Notes: generated by a model from the sequence alone, not told the origin. Shown: positions 1 through 6,737, counted from the stretch's first letter. The stretch: DNA of 7,883 bases from Calditrichota bacterium (GCA_003818595.1 RPQV01000144.1:1-7883), one strand, 5' to 3'. Made by a program: numbers and translations.

Positions 1-2
1 GA

Positions 3-737
3 ATCTGGCCGGCGTTGTGGCTGATGCCGACGAAGGAAAAGTACGGGGGCTGGGCTGCCAGCGGCGAAATCGATATGGTCGAATATCTCGGTCACGAACC
101 GAAAACGATTTACGGCACCCTGCATTACGGCGGCAAGTGGCCGAATAATGTCAGCAAGGGCAAGTCCTACACCCTGAGAAACGGCACCTTTGCTGATGAT
201 TTTCACCTGTTTGTTTTCGAGTGGGAATACGGCCAGACACGATGGTATGTGGATGGTCTGCTCTATCATCAGGACAGCAATTGGTGGTCATCCGGTGGTC
301 CGTTTCCGGCGCCTTTTGATCAGGACTTCCATATGCTCCTCAATGTCGCAGTCGGCGGAAACTGGCCGGGATATCCGGATGGCACCACTCAATTCCCGCA
401 GCAAATGATCGTCGATTATATCCGCGTTTATCAGAAAAATGTATCGGTGGACGATAAGACGGATGATTTGCCCGCTTCAATGCATCTTCTCTCTGCTCAT
501 CCCAATCCCTTTAACGCTGTCGCCATCCTATCCTATCAAGTGCAAAAGCAGGGTAGGGTACAGCTATATGTGATGAATGTGAGAGGACAGTTGATTGAAA
601 CCCTGGTAAATAATGTGTGCAATCCAGGTCTATATACCTTCTCGTACGATGCCTCATCCTTGCCTGCCGGAATCTTTCTGCTCTGTTTGAATGCTGAAGG
701 GCAGCGAGATCAGATTCGCCTGGTCTCGGTAAAATGA
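3..737 (+). CDS. Secreted GH16 endo-beta-1,3-glucanase (laminarinase type), 5'-truncated, with C-terminal sorting tail
   Basis: This is the 3' part of a gene that enters from the left edge; the frame is open from base 3 (I-W-P-A-L-W-L-M-P), so no start is visible. The glycoside hydrolase family 16 active site G-E-I-D-M-V-E is at 63-83. In this family the first Glu is the nucleophile and the last the acid/base, cleaving beta-1,3-glucans such as laminarin with retention. HGTLHYGG-like and GGNWPG segments and the closing VDYIRVYQ strand (about 411-434) are typical of bacterial laminarinases. After a short linker, HPNPFN (498-515) opens an 80-residue tail of the FlgD-Ig/type IX sorting kind, with the usual GQ-x4-L and S-LPAGIF elements. 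This implies export and cell-surface anchoring or release. The signal peptide and N-terminal half lie outside the window. GH16 membership is secure; the exact substrate is inferred. Confidence 0.93.
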   Translation: MWPALWLMPTKEKYGGWAASGEIDMVEYLGHEPKTIYGTLHYGGKWPNNVSKGKSYTLRNGTFADDFHLFVFEWEYGQTRWYVDGLLYHQDSNWWSSGGPFPAPFDQDFHMLLNVAVGGNWPGYPDGTTQFPQQMIVDYIRVYQKNVSVDDKTDDLPASMHLLSAHPNPFNAVAILSYQVQKQGRVQLYVMNVRGQLIETLVNNVCNPGLYTFSYDASSLPAGIFLLCLNAEGQRDQIRLVSVK

Positions 738-833
738 GTCCATTTCCGCCGAAATCCTTCGTCTGCATCGGAGGTCTTCGCAATACATGACGACAATCGC
801 TATTAGTATTGATCAACCGCCGCTCAATTTGTC

Positions 834-840
834 AGAGGAG
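834..840 (+). promoter_or_regulatory. Ribosome binding site for the DUF202 gene
   Basis: AGAGGAG lies 5 bases before the ATG at 846. It fixes the start of the small membrane protein gene. I see no convincing promoter or terminator in the 108-base gap after the glucanase gene. Confidence 0.75.
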
Positions 841-845
841 AAACG

Positions 846-1133
846 ATGAATTCCGAGCCGAAATCCGATGTGCTGATCAGAGATCAATTGGCCATTGAAC
901 GTACTCTCCTGGCAAATGAACGGACCCTGCTCGCCTATATTCGAACATCCTTGTTGTTATTGGCATCGGCATTGACGTTGATGAAACTTTATGGAGATTC
1001 AGTACCCCTTAAATTCCTCGGCGCCGGGTTGATATTCATGGGGATAATGCTCATCGGCTGGAGCGTTTTTCATTATCGCCGCATACGTTGCCGAGTGTTA
1101 AAAAATTGTCGGGATATAAAATGGATATCATGA
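846..1133 (+). CDS. DUF202 (YidH-like) small inner-membrane protein
   Basis: The product is 95 residues long. It carries the hallmark N-terminal DUF202 signature: R-D-Q-L-A-I-E-R-T-L-L-A-N-E-R-T-L-L-A-Y-I-R-T at about residues 12-34 (given here with hyphens as a key-residue list). Two hydrophobic segments follow, about 36-50 and 57-77, then a basic end (HYRRIRCRVLK). This matches the family's usual short membrane protein of about 90-120 residues with a cytoplasmic charged N terminus. The biochemical role of the family is not established. A strong ribosome binding site precedes the ATG. The stop codon overlaps the start region of the methyltransferase gene, so the two are probably co-transcribed and translationally coupled. 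Whether they cooperate is unknown. Confidence 0.88.
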   Translation: MNSEPKSDVLIRDQLAIERTLLANERTLLAYIRTSLLLLASALTLMKLYGDSVPLKFLGAGLIFMGIMLIGWSVFHYRRIRCRVLKNCRDIKWIS

Positions 1134-1927
1134 ATGAACTGCCGGATGAACAATTTGCGCGCATCGATGATCTTTTGGCGTTTGTGAGCATATATGATGA
1201 TGAACAGCGTACCGCTGCTTATCTGGATATGCTGGAGGCCGAACGAGAACACATCAAAGGCGCGGTTTGTGTTGAAGCCGGATGCGGCTTTGGTCTAATC
1301 GCTGCAAAATGTGCTCAATTAGGGGCGAAACGCGTATATGCTGTTGAAATGAATCCCCATTTAGCAATGATCGCCCGCCGCAATTTGTCACCTTATGCAA
1401 ACGTTCAGGTTATCGAGCAGGACATCAGGCAGTTCACGCCGCCGGAAAAAATTGATCTGCTGGTGCAGGAATTCTTTGGACAATTGTTGTTTGACGAGGA
1501 CTTGTACACGCTGCAAAATCTGTCATTCTCAGCGGAGGCTGTACTGCCGCATCGCGCGGTGCTGGAGTACGCGCTCGTACATGCGAACGATTATGTCGAC
1601 GATGTGGTGACGCCGCAGGTGATTGATCAGCTCAAAGGAGCATTGATTTCCGGATTGTTTGAATGGCAGAGCCTGCTGTCGAATGGCCAGGTGCTGCAAT
1701 GGACGCGGGAATATTTTCCGAAAACAGCAACGGTCGATATCTCCGGTCAATCGGGCGATCTGTTATGCTTTTATTTGGAGATATTTCATCGCGATCGAAT
1801 GATCTGCAGAACCGGTGAATGCAGCAACTGGTCTCCGGTATGGACGCCGCGCGCCGGAGATGTTTTCAGATTCCGTTTCAAACCCGGCAAACGGGGGACG
1901 GCGGTTTATTTTGACTGGGTCAAATGA
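1121..1927 (+). CDS. PRMT-like class I SAM-dependent methyltransferase
   Basis: The product is 268 residues from ATG 1121, which has GGGA 6 bases upstream; ATG 1130, giving a 4-base ATGA overlap with the upstream stop, is an alternative. The layout follows protein arginine methyltransferases. A D-E-x-R-T-x-x-Y helix (about 27-34) precedes motif I VEAGCGFG (51-58), and an acidic residue ends strand 2 (E76, YAVE). VIEQD follows at about 97-101. Next comes a Q-E-F-F-G-Q-L-L-F-D-E segment in which E117 and E126 are nine residues apart, as in the PRMT double-E hairpin (SEWMGYxLxxE) that binds the target guanidinium. Near the C terminus S-N-W (235-237) followed by a GD turn resembles the THW loop region. 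The class I methyltransferase assignment is secure. PRMT-like is well supported by motif order, but the substrate is unknown and could be a small molecule. It overlaps the DUF202 gene. Confidence 0.85.
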   Translation: MDIMNELPDEQFARIDDLLAFVSIYDDEQRTAAYLDMLEAEREHIKGAVCVEAGCGFGLIAAKCAQLGAKRVYAVEMNPHLAMIARRNLSPYANVQVIEQDIRQFTPPEKIDLLVQEFFGQLLFDEDLYTLQNLSFSAEAVLPHRAVLEYALVHANDYVDDVVTPQVIDQLKGALISGLFEWQSLLSNGQVLQWTREYFPKTATVDISGQSGDLLCFYLEIFHRDRMICRTGECSNWSPVWTPRAGDVFRFRFKPGKRGTAVYFDWVK

Positions 1928-1933
1928 CTCACG

Positions 1934-1982
1934 CCGCAAAGGATGAAAATCAAATCTTCTTCGTGTCTCCGGGACTTTGCGG
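1934..1982. repeat. 8-bp inverted repeat in intergenic gap
   Basis: CCGCAAAG (1934-1941) and CTTTGCGG (1975-1982) are perfect reverse complements separated by 33 bases, just after the methyltransferase stop. A second small stem, TTGCG (1996-2000) with CGCAA (2005-2009), follows. No T-run follows either, so a terminator role is possible but weakly supported. The rest of the 159-base gap holds nothing else I can name. Confidence 0.3.
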
Positions 1983-2076
1983 ATATTGACGAATTTTGCG
2001 CTGTCGCAATAGGTTCTGCCTGAAAAATTGATGAAAACAGAATGAACAAAGACGTGTAAAGAATAGAGTGATTTTT

Positions 2077-2081
2077 GGGAG
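2077..2081 (+). promoter_or_regulatory. Ribosome binding site deciding the FGGY kinase start
   Basis: GGGAG sits 5 bases before the ATG at 2087. An in-frame TTG at 2075 would overlap this site, so ATG 2087 is the likely start. Confidence 0.65.
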
Positions 2082-2086
2082 TCCTT

Positions 2087-3592
2087 ATGTCTTTAATCGG
2101 ATTAGATATCGGAACCACAGGGTGCAAGGCGATTATCTTTCATATAGACGGGAGAATTGCGGGACAGGCAGCGCGCGAATATCCCATACAAACGCCCCAC
2201 TATGGCTGGGCTGAACAGGATGCGGAGTTGGTCTTTTCCTCGGCCATGTCCGCTTTACGCGAAGCGCTGAATCATGCGGGCGGCCTCAGGCCGGTGGCAC
2301 TGTCATTGTCCTGCCAAGGTGAAGCGGTGATGCCGGTCGATACCGCCGGCAAATCGATGGCGCCGGTCATCCTCGGTATGGACACGCGCACGATCGCAGA
2401 AAATCGATGGCTCGATGAACAGTTCGGCGCCGAAAACCTATATCGCCGCACCGGTATGCCGATGCATACCGTGAACACTCTGCCAAAGCTGCTTTGGTTC
2501 AAGACCCACCGCGCCGAGGTATGGAAATCCGCTGATCAGTTTTTGCTCTATGAGGATTTTTTCATTCGCCGGCTCTGCGGCCGCGCTTTCATCAGTCCGT
2601 GTCTGGCTTCACGAACGCAGATGGTTGATCTTCATGGTGGTGAATGGATGGAGGATGTTCTGGAACGATGCGGAATTGAGGCCAGTCGATTGGCAACAAT
2701 AGCGCCGGCTCACGGCGCCGTCGGCGTCATACTGCCGCAGACCGCCGATCAATGGGGAATCCCTCGCGGTCTCATGGTATATGCCGGCGGCCATGACCAA
2801 GCCTGTGCTGCCCTGGGCGCCGCGATTTATTCTCCGGGGAAAGCGATGGTTTCAACTGGAACTGCCGAGGTGATCGAAGTCGTGCTGGAGCGGCCGATTG
2901 TGCATGCTGATTTAGCCGCCGGCGGCATCTCTGTCTATCGTCATGTGATCCCGAATCGATATCTGGCGATGACGCTCAACCATAGCGGCGGTTTGTCGCT
3001 GCGTTGGTATCGCGATCAATTTGCATCTTTCGAACTGCAGCAGTCACATGCGGGAAAGGGAGACGCTTATGATATCCTGCTGCGGGATGCCGGCGATTCG
3101 CCGACCGATCTTTTTGTTTTGCCTCATTTCAGCGGCAGCGGCACTCCCATCCTGGACACAAAATCACGCGGTGCGATTCTCGGCTTGACCTTCGCCGCCA
3201 CCAAAGCTCAGGTGGCCAAGGCGATTTTGGAGGGATTGACATTTGAACTGAGGATGAACATTGAGCGATTGCGCTCAGTGGGAATTGCTGTGGAGCTGCT
3301 TCACGCTGTCGGCGGCGGGGCAAAAAGTGATCTCTGGTTGCAGCTCAAAGCCGATATCTGTCGCCTCCCCATCAGCAAACCACGCCACACCGAGGCGGCC
3401 TGCCTGGGGGCTGCGATATTGGCGGGTGTGGGGCATGGTGTTTATGCGGATACAGCGTCAGCAGTTGACAATGTGCTTCAATTAGAGAAATCATTCGCTC
3501 CAAATCAACAGAATGCTTCCCTCTATGAGGAACGATTCAAACGTTACCAGCTAATCTATCCAATGCTCAAAGATTTTTATCATCAATGGTGA
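2087..3592 (+). CDS. FGGY-family carbohydrate kinase, substrate unassigned
   Basis: The product is 501 residues, the normal length for this family. FGGY kinases phosphorylate a sugar or polyol with ATP after uptake. The N-terminal actin-like domain opens with GLDIGTTGCKAIIF (residues 5-18), the phosphate-1 loop. The catalytic base region is G-G-H-D-Q (Asp237). The C-terminal ATP-binding domain has GSGTPI (about 350-355) and the adenosine-binding G-G-G-A-K-S-D (409-415), followed by a conserved EAACLGAAILAG helix. The xylulokinase hallmark SGQMHG near residue 76 is replaced by S-C-Q-G-E-A-V, so I do not call it xylB; fuculokinase-, gluconokinase- or other FGGY-like substrates remain open. No isomerase or transporter lies beside it to indicate the sugar. 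It ends 39 bases from the convergent glycosidase fragment. Confidence 0.9.
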   Translation: MSLIGLDIGTTGCKAIIFHIDGRIAGQAAREYPIQTPHYGWAEQDAELVFSSAMSALREALNHAGGLRPVALSLSCQGEAVMPVDTAGKSMAPVILGMDTRTIAENRWLDEQFGAENLYRRTGMPMHTVNTLPKLLWFKTHRAEVWKSADQFLLYEDFFIRRLCGRAFISPCLASRTQMVDLHGGEWMEDVLERCGIEASRLATIAPAHGAVGVILPQTADQWGIPRGLMVYAGGHDQACAALGAAIYSPGKAMVSTGTAEVIEVVLERPIVHADLAAGGISVYRHVIPNRYLAMTLNHSGGLSLRWYRDQFASFELQQSHAGKGDAYDILLRDAGDSPTDLFVLPHFSGSGTPILDTKSRGAILGLTFAATKAQVAKAILEGLTFELRMNIERLRSVGIAVELLHAVGGGAKSDLWLQLKADICRLPISKPRHTEAACLGAAILAGVGHGVYADTASAVDNVLQLEKSFAPNQQNASLYEERFKRYQLIYPMLKDFYHQW

Positions 3593-3631
3593 GATAAACG
3601 GACCGCAGCGACAGAAGAGAACCGAGATCGA

Positions 3632-4366
3632 TCACTCTCGCCTGTCATATTCGACCACAACAGTCTGCTGCGGCGGCACGATGAGGACAGTTGAATGAAT
3701 TCCTTCATTTAGCCCATGACCATATACGATGCGGGTAGCAGGCTGAAGTTGTGAGAGAAATTGAATCGTTACAGCCTTTTCATTGCGATTACAGAAAATA
3801 CCCCAACGGGTGGAATCTGACACCAACCAGCGGGCGGTTACATTTTCCAGAGGGGATGTAAACATCGGCAGGTGATTCACAAAATTACTCACCAATGTTT
3901 GTAAATAACTCGACAATGGCTTCGAGTCATATAACCACGCCCCAATGCCGATGGGCGAAGGAATCCACCACACACCACCGCCGCGATAATGATGAACAGC
4001 GAGAATTTCATGATTCTTTTCACCAATCACTTGAGCCTGGTCAGTGACAATCGTGGTATTCCACATGTGAGCGGGCAGGGTATATGAGTCAACGGATACA
4101 TCGGTGCGGTCAAATCCGGCAACGCGGATCTCTTTCATTTTTGCACCCAGTAGCCCGGCCAGGGGGAAACGGGCAAGCGGCTGAGCTGTTTCGCCTTCAT
4201 CGTAATATCCGGTCAAGCCGCTGACCAGCAGCGCATTACCGTCATCTACAAACATCTCCATTCTGCGAATCTGCTCGGCTGTCAGCAAGGTGGCATGCGC
4301 TTCCTTGAATGAATATAGGATGTTGATCTGAAATATACAATGATCCCCTGACTGATTTTCTCTCAA
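3632..4366 (-). pseudogene. C-terminal fragment of a GH42-like glycosidase (probable remnant)
   Basis: The open frame encodes 244 residues beginning with a TTG at 4366-4364, directly after an in-frame TGA, with only a distant AAGGG upstream. There is no signal peptide and no catalytic (TIM-barrel) domain. From about residue 21 the text EAHATLLTAEQIRRMEMFV, then DDGNALLVSGLTGYYDE, resembles the class I glutamine-amidotransferase-like (trimerisation) domain of GH42 beta-galactosidases and relatives. The last third (VTARWLVSDSTRWGIFCNR, then a VV-rich end) resembles their C-terminal beta-sandwich. A whole enzyme would need several hundred more residues upstream, but that DNA carries the divergently oriented OmdA-domain gene and its promoter. 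The first 20 residues look unlike the family. I infer a truncated remnant. A genuine stand-alone short protein is less likely but possible; the frame itself is intact. It is convergent with the kinase gene. Confidence 0.6.
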
Positions 4367-4391
4367 TGCTATTTTTCACCCTTGAAAAAAC

Positions 4392-4420
4392 TTGCAATCA
4401 AGGATGAGATATATTATAAT
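4392..4420 (+). promoter_or_regulatory. Sigma70-type promoter for the OmdA-domain gene unit
   Basis: TTGCAA (4392-4397) and a perfect TATAAT (4415-4420) are separated by 17 bases. Transcription would start near 4427, about 33 bases before the ATG at 4460. The site lies immediately upstream of the glycosidase fragment on the other strand, so the old glycosidase 5' region has been replaced or lost. Confidence 0.7.
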
Positions 4421-4445
4421 GAATCGCCTAACATTTGGCTGATTC

Positions 4446-4456
4446 AAAGGAGGAGG
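4446..4456 (+). promoter_or_regulatory. Strong ribosome binding site fixing ATG 4460
   Basis: AAAGGAGGAGG ends 3 bases before ATG 4460, and its AGGAGG cores give normal spacing. This rules out the longer in-frame reading from TTG 4382, which would lie partly within the promoter. Confidence 0.85.
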
Positions 4457-4459
4457 CGA

Positions 4460-4714
4460 ATGACCGAAGAGAATGCTCGTACGAAACGTCCTCGATATCC
4501 GATGCCGGATTTCATCAAACGGGCGCTGGAAGAGAGGGGATTGCTGCACGAGTATCAGGTGCGTCCGGATTATCAGCAGAACGACTATATCGGCTGGATT
4601 ACTCGGGCCAAAAGACTGGAAACTCAGGCGAAGCGGCTCGATCAAATGCTTGATGAACTTGAACTCGGCGGGGTGTACATGAATATGGAACATCCGTCGT
4701 CTAGGAAGAGGTGA
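4460..4714 (+). CDS. Small YdeI/OmpD-associated (OmdA-domain) protein
   Basis: The product is 84 residues, charged, with no membrane segment. MPDFIKRALEERGLLHEYQ (about 14-32) followed by R-P-D-Y-Q-Q-N-D-Y-I-G-W-I-T-R-A-K and E-T-Q-A-K-R-L (about 34-57) matches the pattern of the OmdA domain, PF13376. In that domain a P-x-D-hhxAL helix precedes a YxxWIxxAKxxETxxxRL core and a final helix. In longer family members this domain follows another module; here it is the whole protein. The family is annotated as bacteriocin-protection or OmpD-associated, but its molecular function is not settled and I do not extend it to this protein. The gene is first in a two-gene unit, 15 bases ahead of the duplicated membrane protein gene. 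Its strong ribosome binding site suggests efficient expression. Confidence 0.75.
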   Translation: MTEENARTKRPRYPMPDFIKRALEERGLLHEYQVRPDYQQNDYIGWITRAKRLETQAKRLDQMLDELELGGVYMNMEHPSSRKR

Positions 4715-4729
4715 TATAGGGATATCTGT

Positions 4730-5107
4730 ATGAGCAGTGATGTCTTCAATGCAGGATTGATCGGGGCATTTTATGTCATCATATTCATCTGCGGTTTCTT
4801 TTTGAGCCGTTATGGGAAACCATATCCAATGGCGCTCTTTACACTGCATAAATTGGCTGCGGTGGCCGCAGTCGTGTATCTCATTTTGATTATTCGTCGG
4901 CTGCATCATTCGTCGGCGCTGATGACAGGTGAATCCATGATCATCATCGTCACCGTACTTTTGTTGATCATCACCATTGTCTCCGGCGGACTGACGAGTC
5001 TTGACAAGCCGATGCCCGCTTGTTTTCTTTGGATGCACAAACTACTACCCTATGCGGCTGTTGCAGCGACAGCGGTGGTGTTGTATGGGTTCATGGGAAA
5101 GAGATAA
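4730..5107 (+). CDS. Four-helix membrane protein made of two repeats (KPxP-HKL)
   Basis: I do not recognise a named family. The product is 125 residues with four hydrophobic segments at about 8-26, 36-55, 69-88 and 99-121. Residues 30-48 and 93-111 align without gaps at an offset of 63: K-P-x-P, six residues, H-K-L, three residues, A-A-V. Each half is therefore one helix, a KPxP loop and a helix opening with His-Lys, which suggests an internal duplication. His40 and His103 sit at equivalent places at the start of helices 2 and 4, where paired histidines could bind heme or metal as in small b-type cytochromes; that is inference only. There is a weak TAGGGA 7 bases before the ATG. It follows the OmdA-domain gene by 15 bases, probably on the same transcript, and ends just before a 12-bp stem-loop. 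Confidence 0.8.
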   Translation: MSSDVFNAGLIGAFYVIIFICGFFLSRYGKPYPMALFTLHKLAAVAAVVYLILIIRRLHHSSALMTGESMIIIVTVLLLIITIVSGGLTSLDKPMPACFLWMHKLLPYAAVAATAVVLYGFMGKR

Positions 5108-5121
5108 AATTTATAAGGCGC

Positions 5122-5152
5122 CTCCCCGGAAGCCAGACGAGCTTCCGGGGAG
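5122..5152. terminator. 12-bp stem-loop between convergent genes
   Basis: CTCCCCGGAAGC (5122-5133) and GCTTCCGGGGAG (5141-5152) form a perfect 12-bp stem with a 7-base loop, CAGACGA. It lies 15 bases after the membrane protein stop and 41 bases from the 3' end of the catalase gene on the other strand. It is well placed as a bidirectional terminator. Neither side has a clean T-run: ACTATTCC follows on the plus strand and a mixed AT stretch on the minus strand, so termination may be partial. Confidence 0.65.
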
Positions 5153-5192
5153 ACTATTCCAAACACTCCCGAGGAGGAATTGCCCAAAGAGG

Positions 5193-6653
5193 CTATTTCA
5201 CTTTGCTCATCGCAATACCAAGCGCTTTGGCAACACCTTCGCCATAGGCGGGATCGGCTTTTAAACAGTTGTTGATATGACGAATCTTGATGAATTCGGG
5301 TGCATCACCCATGCCGCGGGCTGTGTTTTCGAACAGCACCTGCTGCTGCGCCTTGGTCATCAGACGAAACAACTTGCCCGGCTGGGTATAATAATCAGAA
5401 TCGTCTTCGCGAAAATTCCATTGATCGGCCGCGCCGGAGAGTTCCAACGGCGGCTCTTTGAATTCCGGCTGCTCCTGCCATTCGCCAAAGCTGTTGGGTT
5501 CGTAGCCGATGGTCGCACCGGCATTGCCGTCAACCCGCATCTGGCCGTCGCGATGGGAAGGATTCGCGGGCGCATTTTTGGGACGGTTGACCGGAATTTG
5601 GTGGTGATTGACTCCCAGTCGATAGCGTTGCGCGTCGCCGTAGGAAAAGAGACGCCCCTGCAGCATTTTATCGGGAGAAAAGCCGATGCCGGGCACCACG
5701 GCTGCCGGATTGAACGCCGCCTGCTCCACATCCTGAAAATAATTTTCCGGATTGCGGTTTAATTCCATCACGCCTACCGGGATCAAGGGAAATTCCTTCT
5801 GATACCAGACTTTTGTCAGATCAAAAGGATTATAAGGCATCTTTTTCGCCTGTTCTTCAGTCATGACCTGAATGGACATCGTCCAGCGTGGAAAATCACC
5901 TTTGGCGATACTGTCGAAAAGATCTCGTTGATGGCTTTCACGGCATTTTCCAACGATGGCCTCAGCCTCCTGATCGGTCAGGTTCTTAATGCCTTGTTGC
6001 GTGTGTAGATGAAATTTAACCCACACACGCTTATTCCCGGCATTGATCATGCTGAAGGTATGGCTGCCGAATCCGTGCATGTGACGGTACGAGTAGGGGA
6101 TGCCGCGTTCGCTCATGGTAATCGTGATTTGGTGCAGCGCTTCAGGCAACGATGTCCAAAAGTCCCAGTTATTGGTGGCTGAACGTAAATTCGTTTTCGG
6201 ATCGCGTTTTACGGCGCGATTGAGATCCGGAAATTTATGCGGATCGCGCAGAAAAAATACCGGGGTGTTATTGCCGACCAGGTCCCAGTTGCCCTCCTCG
6301 GTATAAAACTTGATGGCAAAGCCGCGAATATCGCGCTCTGCATCCGCCGCGCCGCGCTCGCCTGCGACGGTGGAAAAACGCACGAACACCTCGGTTTCCT
6401 TGCCGATCGTGGAAAAGATATTGGCTTTGGTGTATTGGGTGATATCGTGCGTCACTGTGAATTTGCCAAATGCGCCGGATCCTTTGGCATGCATTCGCCG
6501 TTCCGGAATCACCTCGCGATCGAAGTGAGCGAGTTTTTCCAAATACCAAACATCCTGAAGCAGCATCGGACCACGCGGTCCGGCAGTCATGGCATTCTGA
6601 TTATCGGGAACAGGGGCTCCGGCTGCGGTGGTTAATTTTTTATTCTTTTTCAT
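5193..6653 (-). CDS. katA: Monofunctional heme catalase, small-subunit clade 3 type
   Basis: The product is 486 residues and converts hydrogen peroxide to water and oxygen in the cytoplasm. The distal catalytic His is H55 (R-R-M-H-A-K-G) and the distal Asn is N128 (L-V-G-N-N-T-P). The proximal heme tyrosine is Y338 (R-L-F-S-Y-G-D-A-Q-R-Y). The spacings of 73 and 210 residues equal those of bovine liver catalase H74, N147 and Y357, so the active site is complete. The length is typical of small-subunit catalases and there is no C-terminal flavodoxin-like domain or signal peptide. ATG at 6653-6651 is chosen because AAAGGAGT (6668-6661) lies 7 bases upstream; an in-frame ATG at 6686 would precede that site. 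The gene is monocistronic, with its own promoter and a PerR-like operator. The symbol katA is by family convention; katB-type naming is equally possible. Confidence 0.97.
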   Translation of the reverse strand: MKKNKKLTTAAGAPVPDNQNAMTAGPRGPMLLQDVWYLEKLAHFDREVIPERRMHAKGSGAFGKFTVTHDITQYTKANIFSTIGKETEVFVRFSTVAGERGAADAERDIRGFAIKFYTEEGNWDLVGNNTPVFFLRDPHKFPDLNRAVKRDPKTNLRSATNNWDFWTSLPEALHQITITMSERGIPYSYRHMHGFGSHTFSMINAGNKRVWVKFHLHTQQGIKNLTDQEAEAIVGKCRESHQRDLFDSIAKGDFPRWTMSIQVMTEEQAKKMPYNPFDLTKVWYQKEFPLIPVGVMELNRNPENYFQDVEQAAFNPAAVVPGIGFSPDKMLQGRLFSYGDAQRYRLGVNHHQIPVNRPKNAPANPSHRDGQMRVDGNAGATIGYEPNSFGEWQEQPEFKEPPLELSGAADQWNFREDDSDYYTQPGKLFRLMTKAQQQVLFENTARGMGDAPEFIKIRHINNCLKADPAYGEGVAKALGIAMSKVK

Positions 6654-6660
6654 GGGGTTC

Positions 6661-6668
6661 ACTCCTTT
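6661..6668 (-). promoter_or_regulatory. Ribosome binding site of the catalase gene
   Basis: Read on the minus strand this is AAAGGAGT, 7 bases before ATG 6653. It decides the start against the longer in-frame reading from 6686. Confidence 0.8.
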
Positions 6669-6737
6669 TATGGTATCATCCAACATTCATGGTCAAGACG
6701 TTGATTCCTGGCTCTTGTCTTCATAATAATAATAGAA

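Noticed and set aside
511..816. 101-codon minus-strand open frame over the end of the glucanase gene
   Set aside because: It is antisense to the sorting tail and has no recognisable domain or ribosome binding site.
1986..2014. Possible promoter for the FGGY kinase (TTGACG at 1986)
   Set aside because: No acceptable -10 element occurs at 16-18 bases; the best candidates match only about half of the consensus.
4382..4459. N-terminal extension of the OmdA-domain protein from TTG 4382
   Set aside because: The extension overlaps the promoter (4392-4420) and lies upstream of the strong ribosome binding site that fits ATG 4460.
4376..5038. 220-codon open frame on the minus strand, considered as the missing 5' part of the glycosidase fragment
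   Set aside because: Its product shows no glycosidase features, and the opposite strand has a promoter, strong ribosome binding site, an OmdA domain and membrane helices. It is a shadow frame.
5277..5762. 161-codon plus-strand open frame
   Set aside because: It lies wholly inside the catalase gene on the other strand, where every catalytic residue is conserved.
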